A DNA stretch of 33,928 bases from Armatimonadota bacterium (GCA_016199525.1 JACQGL010000154.1:1-33928), one strand, 5' to 3'; shown: positions 7,191 to 16,810, numbered from the stretch's first letter. The notes: a model not told the origin generated them from the letters alone. Numbers and translations: made by a program.

Positions 7191-7264
7191 TAGCGGAGGG
7201 CGGACTCGAACCGCCGACACCACGGGTATGAGCCGTGTGCTCTGACCAACTGAGCTACTCCGCC
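7191..7264 (-). tRNA. tRNA-Met (anticodon CAT; elongator, initiator or Ile2 not resolved)
   Basis: Minus strand GGCGGAGTAGCTCAGTTGGTCAGAGCACACGGCTCATACCCGTGGTGTCGGCGGTTCGAGTCCGCCCTCCGCT A: cloverleaf with CAT anticodon in CTCATAA-like loop and TTCGAGTCC T-arm. Confidence 0.92.
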
Positions 7265-7932
7265 GCAGCGGCGATATTATAGCAAACCCCATCCGCCCGC
7301 GCAAGCGAAACGCGGCGGAGGTCAGGGTGGACGCATCTAAATATGGGAACGGGTTCGGGAGCTCCGGCCGTATTGCGGGCCGTCTTTTACTCTCCGAAGT
7401 TCCGATAGGCCTGCTTTGTTGCTGACTGAGCATTTTGCCTCCCTGCCGGATCCGCCCGTACGAGACGACCCCCTCCCTGGAACGGCTGATCCGGGAGGTG
7501 CGGCGCAGGACCGATCTCATGGGGAGCCTTGGCGGGCCGGGTGAGTTGCGACCGCCCTTACGGGCGTATGCCCGCCTGCTGTTTGGCGTTTTTTTGCGCA
7601 TCTCAAGCGGTAGAGGGTCTGCGCCGTACCGAGACATTCCACCCTCCTGCGCGTCCTGGCCCGCTGGCATCCTACCTCCTGGTGAAGACGCGTGACGCTG
7701 CTCCTGCGGCACGCAGGGGCGTGCCCATGATCGCATGAACTCCCATCATGGAGTGCCTCACTAACCCGGTGTAACAATACCCCGGCGCTCTGGACATGAG
7801 GGTGGCGTGTGATTCCGCGTGGACCGCTCTGTCCCGTGATCTTTCTGCCAATGGTGCCGATCGGTGGTGGCTTTCTGGTCCTGGCACCGACCTGTTCTCT
7901 ATTCCCTGCTCGAGGAAAGTGAGGTAGCGCGC

Positions 7933-9621
7933 ATGGATCCGCGAATGAAGCTGGCTCTGTGCGCGCTCGGCGCGTCGCTGGTGCTGGGCGTGCTCGGCGA
8001 TGCCTTGCTGCGGGCCACTCCCTGGGGCCTCAATGTCGGTCTCTGGGTCGGATCGCTGGCGGTGGCGGCCACGGGGCTGATCCGCTGGTCCCGACACCCA
8101 GTCGGGACGGTAGCGGGCAGTGTGTGCTGGCTGGCCTTGCCAGCGCTGTTCTTTGCCTTTGCCCTGGCATGGCGGGACTCCCCCACGCTTAACTGCCTGA
8201 GCGGCCTGGGGCTGCTCATCACCCTGGCGCTCGCCGCCCTGCGGGCACGCACGGGACAGCTCGCCGTGGCGGGGATCATGGAGTACACGCTGGGGCTCTG
8301 TGTCGCGGGAATCCGGGCAGCGGTGGGGATCTTCCCGCTGGCCAGCCACGATATTCAGTGGAAAAGCCCGCCGTGCGCCGGCTGGTCCGATAAAGCAAAG
8401 GCGGTGGCGCGCGGGATCGCCCTCGCCCTGCCGCTGCTGCTGCTGTTTGGCGCCCTCTTCGCGGCGGCGGACGCGGTATTCGCGGATATCGTCCGCAACC
8501 TCTTTGATTGGCGGCTTGACGACCTGTTGGACCGTCTCTTCCTGATCGCTTTCTGGGCCTGTGTGAGCGGCGGCTTTCTACGCGAGTTGCTGCTGCGCCA
8601 GCAGATCCCGAAAGCATTCGGGACCCATCCCGACCGAGCCGGGACGGCGGCCGCCAACGGCGCGAGGGGCGGTCGTGATCACTGTCCACGGCTTGGGATG
8701 CCTGCCGTGAGCCCCAGCGGTGGTCAACGGACCCCGTTGGCGGCGGAATCAGCACCGGAGCCGGTTGTCTCCCTGGGCATCGTCGAGATCGGGATTGTGC
8801 TGGGCGCGCTGAACGTCCTGTTCCTGGCGTTCCTGCTCGTGCAGTTCCGCTACTTCTTCGGCGGCGCGGCGCTCGTCCAGGCCACCATTGGGCTAACGTG
8901 GGCGGAGTATGCGCGGCGCGGCTTTTTCGAGCTGGTCACCGTCGCCGCGCTGGTGCTGCCCGTGCTGCTACTCGCGCACTGGCTGCTGCGCCCGGAGCGT
9001 CCGGCGCACGAGCGTCTGTTTCGCATGATGGCGGTGGCACTGGTAGGGATGCTGTTCTTGATTATGGCGTCCGCGCTGGGGCGGATGCGCCTCTACACGC
9101 AGCAGTTCGGCCTCACCGAGTTGCGGCTGTACACCGTTGCCTTTATGGGCTGGCTGGCGGCGGTCTTCTTCTGGTTCCTGGCCACCGTGCTGTGCGGCCG
9201 GCGAGAGCGGTTCGCCTTCGGAGCGCTGATCGCCGGGCTGGTGGCGATCGCCCTCCTCCACGGGGTGAACCCGGACGCGGTGATCGTGCGCGCCAACACT
9301 CGCCGCCTGGAGGCGGCGCCGGCGTTCGACGCCTGGTATGCCGCCTCGCTCAGCGCCGATGCCGTACCCGCGCTGGTGGCGGCACTGCCCCAGATGAATA
9401 CGGCAGACGGCCAGCAGGTGGCGTCCCTCCTCCTCTCCCGCTGGTCATCCCCCGAGCGGGCAGACTGGCGTACGTGGAACTGGGCGCGCGCACAGGCCTG
9501 GCGGCTGATGGGAGCGAATCGGGAGGCGTTGCAGGGGATGGCAGAAGCGAGACAGGATAGAAGTCAAGATCGCTCCGGCGCCTTCCCTACTCTGGACGGC
9601 GAGAATCCGCCCCGGCATTAA
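7933..9621 (+). CDS. DUF4173 (DUF4153-like) multi-pass membrane protein
   Basis: Many hydrophobic segments; LRPERPAHERLFRMMAVALVGMLFLIMASALGRMRLYTQQFGLTELRLYTVAFMGWLAAVFFWF and GVNPDAVIVRANTRR typical of DUF4173. Confidence 0.8.
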   Translation: MDPRMKLALCALGASLVLGVLGDALLRATPWGLNVGLWVGSLAVAATGLIRWSRHPVGTVAGSVCWLALPALFFAFALAWRDSPTLNCLSGLGLLITLALAALRARTGQLAVAGIMEYTLGLCVAGIRAAVGIFPLASHDIQWKSPPCAGWSDKAKAVARGIALALPLLLLFGALFAAADAVFADIVRNLFDWRLDDLLDRLFLIAFWACVSGGFLRELLLRQQIPKAFGTHPDRAGTAAANGARGGRDHCPRLGMPAVSPSGGQRTPLAAESAPEPVVSLGIVEIGIVLGALNVLFLAFLLVQFRYFFGGAALVQATIGLTWAEYARRGFFELVTVAALVLPVLLLAHWLLRPERPAHERLFRMMAVALVGMLFLIMASALGRMRLYTQQFGLTELRLYTVAFMGWLAAVFFWFLATVLCGRRERFAFGALIAGLVAIALLHGVNPDAVIVRANTRRLEAAPAFDAWYAASLSADAVPALVAALPQMNTADGQQVASLLLSRWSSPERADWRTWNWARAQAWRLMGANREALQGMAEARQDRSQDRSGAFPTLDGENPPRH

Positions 9622-10352
9622 CCTGGCGAATTCCGCGTGCCGCACGCCGCACTTCCGTGGGCTTCCGCCAGGGCGCGCTCCAGTTGCCCGGCTTCCACCC
9701 ACCGCACCTGGGCGCCGAATGCCGCGGCGATCCCCTCCGCCACGGGGCGGAGCGTCTCCTCGATGGACACGGCGCGGCCCAGCGCGCGCGCCAGGGAAGT
9801 GACCCCCCGATCCGCAATCCCACACGGCACGATCAGGCGGAAGTAGCTCAGATCCACGCTCGCGTTGAGCGCGAAGCCATGGTAGGTAACCCACCGCCGC
9901 ACGCCCACCCCGATGGCAGCCACCTTTTCGTCACCCAGCCAGACGCCCGTGGCCCCGGGGACACGCTGCCCGGAGAGGCCAAAGGTGGCAAGGGCGTGGA
10001 TCAGCCCCCCCTCCAGGTCGCGGAGGAAACGGTGCACGTCCCGGCCACGCGCCATCAGGTCTACGATGGGATAACCTACCAGCTGGCCGGGACCGTGGAA
10101 GGTGACATCGCCGCCACGGCCGATACTCCGCAGGGCGATGCCGCGCCGGAGCAGTTCGCCAGGATCGGCCAGCAGGTGCTCGGCGCGGCTGGACCGGCCC
10201 AAAGTCACTACCGGCGGGTGCTCCAGCAGAAGCAGCGTATCAGGGACCGCTCCCCCCCGCCGCGCGACGAGAAGCCTTTCCTGAAGCGAGTGGGCGGCGT
10301 CGTAGGCCACGCGGCCAAGCCAGACCACCCATAGTTCTGCTGGGTCCGACAT
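9618..10352 (-). CDS. lipB: Octanoyltransferase LipB
   Basis: LLLLEHPPVVTLGRSS, GRGGDVTFHGPGQLVGYPIVDL, GATGVWLGDEKVAAIGVGVRRWVTYHGFALN, IVPCGI: canonical LipB motifs. Confidence 0.95.
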   Translation of the reverse strand: MSDPAELWVVWLGRVAYDAAHSLQERLLVARRGGAVPDTLLLLEHPPVVTLGRSSRAEHLLADPGELLRRGIALRSIGRGGDVTFHGPGQLVGYPIVDLMARGRDVHRFLRDLEGGLIHALATFGLSGQRVPGATGVWLGDEKVAAIGVGVRRWVTYHGFALNASVDLSYFRLIVPCGIADRGVTSLARALGRAVSIEETLRPVAEGIAAAFGAQVRWVEAGQLERALAEAHGSAACGTRNSPG

Positions 10353-10559
10353 CAACACAGAGGGTAGCGGTGGCAGGGGAGAAAGAGAACGCAGGGCGTC
10401 AGGGAGGGGGGGCCTCCCGGGTTCTCATCTCTTCTCGCGGCAGAGGGGCGGCGGGAAGGCTGAAAGGCCGGCAAGATCCCTCGGCGAAGAGCCAGGCGAT
10501 CCATCCTTCCAGCCCTCCTATCTATTCTGACGCCGGCAGTCCCCTGGCCGATCATCTTA

Positions 10560-11801
10560 TTATTTGCACTCATTCATCCGGCTGGCGAGCAGTTCACCCG
10601 CGGCGGCGCGCAGCCGCGGCCAGGCCTGCGGTCCCACGGACATGCGCCGCTCGTGGCGGTAGAGTGTGCGGCTATAGTCGGCGGGGTCCAGGATATAACC
10701 CAGCTCATCGTTGCCCAGTGCGACCACAAGCGACACGTCCGCCCCAATGGCTCGCTTCAGCTCCAGCGCCGGTTTGGGCAGGACCTCGCCAGGGAGGGTG
10801 ATGGCGCGCACTGGCCCCAGGTCCAGGCGGCAGACCTCGGTAACCATCTCATCGTTCTGCGGCGGTCCAACAATCACCCCCGCCACAGCCAGCGCGCGGA
10901 GGTTCTCGTTCTCCAGCGGAATCCGCACTTGCCGGGAGGCAAAGCCCAGGCCGGCGACATCCACCGTCGGGCGACCCTCCAGGGCCGCCACGGCGGTGTT
11001 CCCCACCATCTCGCCCACGCGGGTGACCTCTGCCCAGGTGCTGCCGGAAATCTGCGGCGTTACCATTCCGCCCAGCGCCCCGTTGATGAACAGCCCCACG
11101 CCACCCAGACGCTTCTCCACGCGCTTTAACGCGGGGCCGCAGTAATCGGCGGTGATCAAGGTGCCGGAATCGGACATCACCTCCGGATGGCAGCCGAAGT
11201 GAACCAGGGTGGCCACCGTGCGCGCCCGGCGATCGATGAAGCGCAGGGCGGTCACGTCGGGGTCCTGGATTGGCTCGCGAGCGTTGTAGGCCACGCCCTC
11301 GGGAATCGGCCGGGAGCCGACCTGGAGGCCGACGGGGCGCAGGCGGCGGGCCGCCTTCTCCACTGCGGCTACAATCCGATCCTGGAGCAGGCGCAGGTAG
11401 TGTGGATCGACGCCCGTTTCCCACTCGTTGGGACCCCACAGGCCGAGGGTATCTGGCCCCGAGTGCACGTGCGTGCAGACAATGATCACCCGCTCGCCGG
11501 GGAGCGCGTGGATGCGTTTCCGGATCGCCTGGACGTGCTGGTGGAACAGGCCGATCAGATCCAGCGCCACGATGGCGAGGCGTTCTCCCCCCGCTTCAAG
11601 CACCAGGGCGCGGGCGTAGAGGGGATCGTGTACACCGGTGGCGCGGCGGTTCTGGCCAAATCCAGCCAGGTAGACGGGCCGCGTCAGGGAGGGGGTGATT
11701 TCCACCACGGCGGCGCCCGCGCGCAGGCCCCGTCGGTCCTGGGCTTCGACAAGGCCGGCGGCCAGTCCGGCGGCGCCGAACAGGAAGCAGCGGCGGTTCA
11801 C
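10560..11801 (-). CDS. Neutral/alkaline non-lysosomal ceramidase-like protein
   Basis: GTG start with GAGGA upstream; leader NRRCFLFGAAGLAAGLVEA; RAGAAVVEITPSLTRPVYLAGFGQNRRATGVHDPLYARALVLEAGGERLAIVALDLIG, CTHVHSGPDTLG. Confidence 0.8.
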   Translation of the reverse strand: MNRRCFLFGAAGLAAGLVEAQDRRGLRAGAAVVEITPSLTRPVYLAGFGQNRRATGVHDPLYARALVLEAGGERLAIVALDLIGLFHQHVQAIRKRIHALPGERVIIVCTHVHSGPDTLGLWGPNEWETGVDPHYLRLLQDRIVAAVEKAARRLRPVGLQVGSRPIPEGVAYNAREPIQDPDVTALRFIDRRARTVATLVHFGCHPEVMSDSGTLITADYCGPALKRVEKRLGGVGLFINGALGGMVTPQISGSTWAEVTRVGEMVGNTAVAALEGRPTVDVAGLGFASRQVRIPLENENLRALAVAGVIVGPPQNDEMVTEVCRLDLGPVRAITLPGEVLPKPALELKRAIGADVSLVVALGNDELGYILDPADYSRTLYRHERRMSVGPQAWPRLRAAAGELLASRMNECK

Positions 11802-11998
11802 AGGCGTGTCCTCGGAAAGCGCGCGGCCATCGATGCGGCCGGCGCCACCGCATGGTTGCGCCCCGGGGATGGATCTCACCTCCTGACGAGGGGGAAGCGA
11901 GGAGGCGCCGTCTCACTCCTTTAGTCGCTCCCTTATTCCCTCCTTCACCTCTGGACCCCGCGCTTCGCCCGCATTCTCCCCGTTCCCGCGGCGGTCCG

Positions 11999-12574
11999 CT
12001 ACGGAGGGTGAATGGCTGCGGGCCAGTCGTCCCGGTACGGCCACCCCAGCTGGGCGCAGACAGCCTGCCAGCGGGCGCGGTGCCGGGCGTCGAACAGGAC
12101 GGGCAGCAGTCCCAGACGCAGGTAGGTTCTGATCGCAGGCAGCCGCCAGTCATCGGTGCTGAGTTGCGCGCGACGGAAGCCCTGGTCGGCGAGCCAGCGC
12201 AGGACTGCGAGCGTGAGCAGCGTTCCCAGGCCGTGCCCGCGACACTCCGGGGCGACGCCGACCATATGGATGGTCCCCAGGTCGCGCTGGCCAGGAGGTT
12301 GGATTTGAGCGCAGGCGGTGCCCACGGGCTCATCGCCGCGGGTAGCGAAAAAGAAGCTATCCGGCGGGATGGCAGGGTTCTCTACCATTTCACGGCGGCA
12401 GCGATCGGTGGTCCAGTCCCGCCCAATGCAGTGATTCATAATGCGCGCCCAGGCGGCTTCGTCCCCGGGGCGGTAGGTCCGCAATCCGAAGCCCGCCGGC
12501 AGGGCGAGTTCCGGCAGGCCCTCCAGGTGGGGACGGAGCATGTACATCTGGGATGGCGAGGCGATCTCAGGCAT
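11999..12574 (-). CDS. GNAT family N-acetyltransferase
   Basis: GTIHMVGVAPECRGHGLGTLLTLAVLRWLADQGFRRAQLSTDDWRLPAIRTYLRLGLLPVL: GNAT acetyl-CoA binding motif. Start choice (12574 or 12547) uncertain. Confidence 0.85.
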   Translation of the reverse strand: MPEIASPSQMYMLRPHLEGLPELALPAGFGLRTYRPGDEAAWARIMNHCIGRDWTTDRCRREMVENPAIPPDSFFFATRGDEPVGTACAQIQPPGQRDLGTIHMVGVAPECRGHGLGTLLTLAVLRWLADQGFRRAQLSTDDWRLPAIRTYLRLGLLPVLFDARHRARWQAVCAQLGWPYRDDWPAAIHPP

Positions 12575-12737
12575 CGATGGCAGGGATCCCCACGTCAGGG
12601 AGCCAGGGGTTTCAATCCTCACCCGGCCCGGAGGCCGGGTGCTCTGTGGGGGGCGGGAGAGAGTAGCCGAGCAGTCCTTCATCCCTTCACCCACTCCGCT
12701 GTTCTCCCATTCCCACACTCCCCCTCCTCCCGTTCCT

Positions 12738-13364
12738 CTAGTCGCTCGCCCGGGGAGGTTCCGTTCCGGCGGCTTCGCTGGCTTCCAGCTCTTCCTCGAC
12801 CATCCGTGGCACGGCGGGGCTGGTGATGCTGACCACCACCTGCCCGGGATCCACGCCCTGCGCCAGCTCCACCCCGGGCGGGAGGGCCAGGTCGGCGATG
12901 CGAATGGCATCCCCGATCTCTGATTGCGAGACGTCCACCGGGAGGGTGGTAGGCAGATCACCGGCGCGGCAATGGACATCCAGGTGGTCCAGCTGAATCT
13001 GGGCCACGCCTCCGTTTTCCTCCACATGACCGACCCCGACCACGGTAAGCGGCACGCGGGCGGAGATAATTTCGGAAAGAGCGACGCGCTGGAAGCCGAG
13101 GTTGACAATCGCTCCCGTCGCCGGGTGGCGGCCTACCTCTTTCAGCAGCGCGGTCTGGATGGTGCCCTCCAGATCCAGATCCACCAATCCGCCCGAGCCC
13201 TGATGGGTGAGCAGATGCTCGACCTCCCGAATGGGGATCTGGATGGAGAGCGGGTCTCCGTGCCCGTAGACCACGCCGGGGATGTAGCCCTCGCGGCGGA
13301 TGCGAGTGAGCAGGGCGCGCCGGCCGACAGTGCGGGGACGAGATGTGAGACGCGTGCGGAGCAT
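12738..13364 (-). CDS. rplY: 50S ribosomal protein L25/general stress protein Ctc
   Basis: MLRTRLTSRPRTVGRRALLTRIRREGYIPGVVYGHGDPLSIQI...DIPTTLPVDVS-like and C-terminal VVVSITSPAVPRMVEEELEASE (CTC form). Confidence 0.9.
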   Translation of the reverse strand: MLRTRLTSRPRTVGRRALLTRIRREGYIPGVVYGHGDPLSIQIPIREVEHLLTHQGSGGLVDLDLEGTIQTALLKEVGRHPATGAIVNLGFQRVALSEIISARVPLTVVGVGHVEENGGVAQIQLDHLDVHCRAGDLPTTLPVDVSQSEIGDAIRIADLALPPGVELAQGVDPGQVVVSITSPAVPRMVEEELEASEAAGTEPPRASD

Positions 13365-13512
13365 GGAGAGCCTCCTGGGTAAGTGCGCGCACGGAGCCGG
13401 CCGGGGGCGTAGCCGGGCGCTCGCGCGCCGAGATGGTGTATATTTACCCCGCTCCCACCGGCACAAAACGCTCGGTCGCTTGGCGGCGAGGGTCGGGGGG
13501 CGGCGGCGTGGC

Positions 13513-14571
13513 TCAAGGGGTCCAGTCCTGATCGGCGCGCAGCCGCTCGATGAACGCGGCGCAGAGCCGACAGCCGTTCTCCAGGTCTGTCAGGGAGAGC
13601 ACCTCGCAGGGAGTGTGCATGTAGCGCAGCGCCACGGAAACCAGGCCGGTGGCCATTCCGGCCTTGTTGAGTTGCATAGCGTTGGCGTCCGTACCCGTAC
13701 CGCCGGGCGTCGCCTCCACCTGGTAGGGGATGCTCTCTTCCTCGGCCGCTTGCACGAGTCGCTCGAAAACGCGGGGGTTGATGTTGGCCCCGCGGGTGAT
13801 CACCGGCCCGCCGCCAATACGGATATCCCCTACCTTGCGCTTGTCCGCGTCGGGGTAGTCGGTGGCGTGGGTAACGTCGATGGCGATGCCAATCTGCGGA
13901 TCGACGCCAAAGGAGGCGGTGCGCGCACCGCGCAGGCCGATCTCTTCCTGGACGGTGGAGACGCTGTAGACGCCGGCGGCGATCTTTTTCCCGTGCAGCA
14001 GGCGGAGCGTCTCGGCGCACACGAAGACTGCCATGCGGTTATCGAAGCTCTTCGCTACCGCCAGTTCGTTTGCCAATCGATCGAAGGGCACGTGGATAGT
14101 AACAGGATCGCCGATGGCGACCCGCTGCGCGACGGCCTCGCGGCCTGAAAGCCCCACGTCAATCCAGAGGGTGTGCAGTTCCGACTTCTTGCGCCGCTCC
14201 TCCTCGTCCAGCAGGTGGATGGCGCGCTTACCGATCGTGCCGCGCAGGGGGCCGGACCGGGTGTGCACCGTTACCCGCTGTCCCACGACGATCTCCGCAT
14301 CCCAGCCGCCTACCGGCCCGAAGTAGAGGTAGCCCTCATCGTTGATGTGGCGCACCAGGAAACCGATCTCATCCGCGTGTCCGGCCAGCATCACGCGCGG
14401 CTGGCCGTCCGGATTGAGCGCGGCGATGGCATTGCCCATCACATCGATGCGCACAGACTCGCTGTAGGGCTGAACGTAATCGCGGAACAGGGACTGGACC
14501 GGCTGCTCATATCCGGAGGGAGCGCCGGTCTCCACCAGAACCTTCAGGAATTCGAGTGATTCTTCGCGCAT
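13513..14571 (-). CDS. M42 family metallopeptidase
   Basis: SGYEQPVQSLFRDYV, VMLAGHADEIGFLV, SFDNRMAVFVC, VSTVQEEIGLRGARTASF, DVTHATDYPDADK: M42/FrvX metal-binding motifs. Confidence 0.93.
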   Translation of the reverse strand: MREESLEFLKVLVETGAPSGYEQPVQSLFRDYVQPYSESVRIDVMGNAIAALNPDGQPRVMLAGHADEIGFLVRHINDEGYLYFGPVGGWDAEIVVGQRVTVHTRSGPLRGTIGKRAIHLLDEEERRKKSELHTLWIDVGLSGREAVAQRVAIGDPVTIHVPFDRLANELAVAKSFDNRMAVFVCAETLRLLHGKKIAAGVYSVSTVQEEIGLRGARTASFGVDPQIGIAIDVTHATDYPDADKRKVGDIRIGGGPVITRGANINPRVFERLVQAAEEESIPYQVEATPGGTGTDANAMQLNKAGMATGLVSVALRYMHTPCEVLSLTDLENGCRLCAAFIERLRADQDWTP

Positions 14572-14811
14572 CCACTGGCCTCTCGCTCTGCCGGGATCGC
14601 GGGCGCTCTCCCATCACGCGTACCGGAGAACAGACCCGGAAATCCAGAGGGGAAAGCGGCAGCCTTGCACCCCCCGTCTATCCATCTCAAACCCGCCTCC
14701 TCTCCGGCATATCCCCGCTGCCTTTTCGGCCACCCAACGACCAGGCGTCCGGCAGCCGTCCCGGCGAGTTCCGAACTATTATACTACGAATGTAGTCCCC
14801 GTAAACGAACG

Positions 14812-14853
14812 CCTGCCGTTGGGCCGCCCCTCCCGAACGGACCCAACGGCAGG
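14812..14853. repeat. Long inverted repeat, possible terminator/REP-like hairpin
   Basis: CCTGCCGTTGGG (14812-14823) perfectly complementary to CCCAACGGCAGG (14842-14853), 18-nt loop; intergenic. Confidence 0.8.
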
Positions 14854-15424
14854 TAATTGAGGATCGTCCCCGAAGACGGACAAACCGCCCTCGAAAACTA
14901 CCGTGGCGCTGTCGCGCTCGCCGGAGCGCCGCCTCATCACCGGTCTCCCGCTACCCGGCTCTGCGGCGACGCCTGATCTGCGGACGCTTCAGTTACCGAC
15001 GGGAATTTTCCCACCCCAGAGGTCGGTTAAACTCCATCTTTTTGCCCTGCTCCCCGCCCTTCAACGGCCGGGTCCGGAGGCGGCAGCAGATCCCGCCCAA
15101 GGAGCACCCCTACAGCTAGCACGCGGGCAGAGCGGAAGCCCACCTGTAGGCGGGCGTCTGGTGATCACGGCGCAGAAAGGCCGTTGACCAGTTCCCTTGC
15201 CGCCACGCGGGGAACAAGCGCCTCCCGCGGCGTGCGGCGAACGGCACGGACAGGGCGCGAGGGTGGCGGCTCTCCTTGAGCTTGATCGTGGGATAATTCA
15301 CCGGTAATGGGTTCTGGCTGATCCTGTACGCAGGGAAGGGCGTGCGGAGACCCCGAACGTCCCGAGACCCTCGGGGGCCGAGCGTCCCGAGGACCTCGGG
15401 GCTTTCGGGGCTGGATTTATCGCT

Positions 15425-15784
15425 ATGGTTCGCACAGGTCGAGTCTACGATGAGCCCCAGCCGGAAGACGGCCATCGCATCCTGGTGATGCGCCGCTGGC
15501 CACGCGGGGTGAGCAAGGAGCGGGTGGACGAATGGCGGCCGGAGCTGGGGACGCCGCCGGAGCTGATCCGCGCCTGGAAGCAGGTCGCCATCCCGTGGGA
15601 GGAGTTCGAGTGGCGCTACCGGGAGGCGATGGCGGATCAGGGAGCCGCCATCCGCGCTCTCGCGGAACGCGCCCGCACCGAGACCATCACCCTCCTGTGC
15701 GGCTGCGCGGATGAGAACCGTTGCCACCGCCGCATTCTCAAGGAGCTGGTCGAGGAGGCGATGGCGGCCAGTGGTCCGCAATAA
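15425..15784 (+). CDS. DUF488 family protein
   Basis: GRVYDEPQPEDGHRILVMRRWPRGVSKERVDEWRPELGTPPEL...LLCGCADENRCHRRIL: DUF488 signatures. Confidence 0.9.
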   Translation: MVRTGRVYDEPQPEDGHRILVMRRWPRGVSKERVDEWRPELGTPPELIRAWKQVAIPWEEFEWRYREAMADQGAAIRALAERARTETITLLCGCADENRCHRRILKELVEEAMAASGPQ

Positions 15785-16517
15785 CGATCGGCGTGCCGAC
15801 GTCGATCCACTCCCAGAACCATCTCGCCGGGTTCTTGCCGGTCAGCGGCAGGCGAACGCAGCCGTGAGATGCCGGTCGCCGAGGGACGCTGCGGAAGCCG
15901 TGGATGAAGACGTCGCCGATGACCTGCACGCTCCAGGGCATGGGGGCGTTGCCGTAGAGCCGGGAGTAATGCATTCGGTCCTTGATCGGTCCGGCTCGAA
16001 AGGATCCGGTGGGCGTCCGGTGCCCTGGCATGCCCGTGCTCACGCGGGTATCCAGCACCAGTCGCTCACCCTGCCAGGCTCGCAGGCGCTGGACGGCACG
16101 GTTGATGGCTACGCGCTTGGCCCCTTCCCGTACCCAGAAGACGCGCTCTGCGTGCGTGATGCTGGTCATTCCCCGGGTGTGGTCCCAGCCCAGTCGAACT
16201 CCCTGTGCAGTCAGGGCGCGCAGTGGGACGAGGAGCGTATCGTTCGGGAGCCAGCGGGCGCGTGCGGGGGGCACGGGTGCGTTATTCAGGTAAAGGGTCC
16301 CCGTGCGGCCATGCCAGCGCAGCGGCCAGCCGAGCGCCGTGGCCACTTCCCGCGCTGGCAGATAGAGGACGCCAGGTTCTACGGCAAAGGTGATCCCGTC
16401 CAAAGCCGCTGCGGGAGGCGCCGCCGGGCCGCGCTTGGGAGGCGGCTGCGCGGCCGACGGCAGGGACACGATCAACCAGGCAACCAGAATGAGCGCGGCA
16501 GCGGTCTTCAGGCGCAT
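15738..16517 (-). CDS. L,D-transpeptidase (YkuD) with copper-amine-oxidase-N-like domain
   Basis: Signal peptide MRLKTAAALILVAWLIVSLPSAA; LYLPAREVATALGWPLRWHGRTGTLYLN; VFIHGFRSVPRRPASHGCVRLPLT catalytic HX(n)SHGCVR. Confidence 0.92.
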   Translation of the reverse strand: MRLKTAAALILVAWLIVSLPSAAQPPPKRGPAAPPAAALDGITFAVEPGVLYLPAREVATALGWPLRWHGRTGTLYLNNAPVPPARARWLPNDTLLVPLRALTAQGVRLGWDHTRGMTSITHAERVFWVREGAKRVAINRAVQRLRAWQGERLVLDTRVSTGMPGHRTPTGSFRAGPIKDRMHYSRLYGNAPMPWSVQVIGDVFIHGFRSVPRRPASHGCVRLPLTGKNPARWFWEWIDVGTPIVIADHWPPSPPRPAP

Positions 16518-16770
16518 CGCGTCTCCCGCACGCGGATTGGCGGCCACGGATTAGGGAAACCGCGGGGTGGTTCGGCTGGAGGTACGTTGATATACCAGGA
16601 GTCCGACGTTTGCCTTGCACCCCGTGTGGCTCTCTAGATCAGCCTACCCAGCGAGCGGGATGGGTAATGCCCGGCAGAGGAACCCGCACTGCCGAATACG
16701 TGGCAGCGCACGGCAAGCATGCCACGGGAGCAAGCCCCAGAGCGAGGAATGGGTGAGTCGCTCTCTCGGT

Positions 16771-16810
16771 GCCGGAAGAGAGCCGCGCGGCGTGCAGGCG
16801 GCTCTCCGGC
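16771..16810 (+). repeat. Strong GC-rich hairpin upstream of the prepilin-like gene
   Basis: GCCG-GAA-GAGAGCCGC-gcggcgtgcag-GCGGCTCTC-CGGC: 9-bp plus 4-bp stem with an internal asymmetry. Confidence 0.6.
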
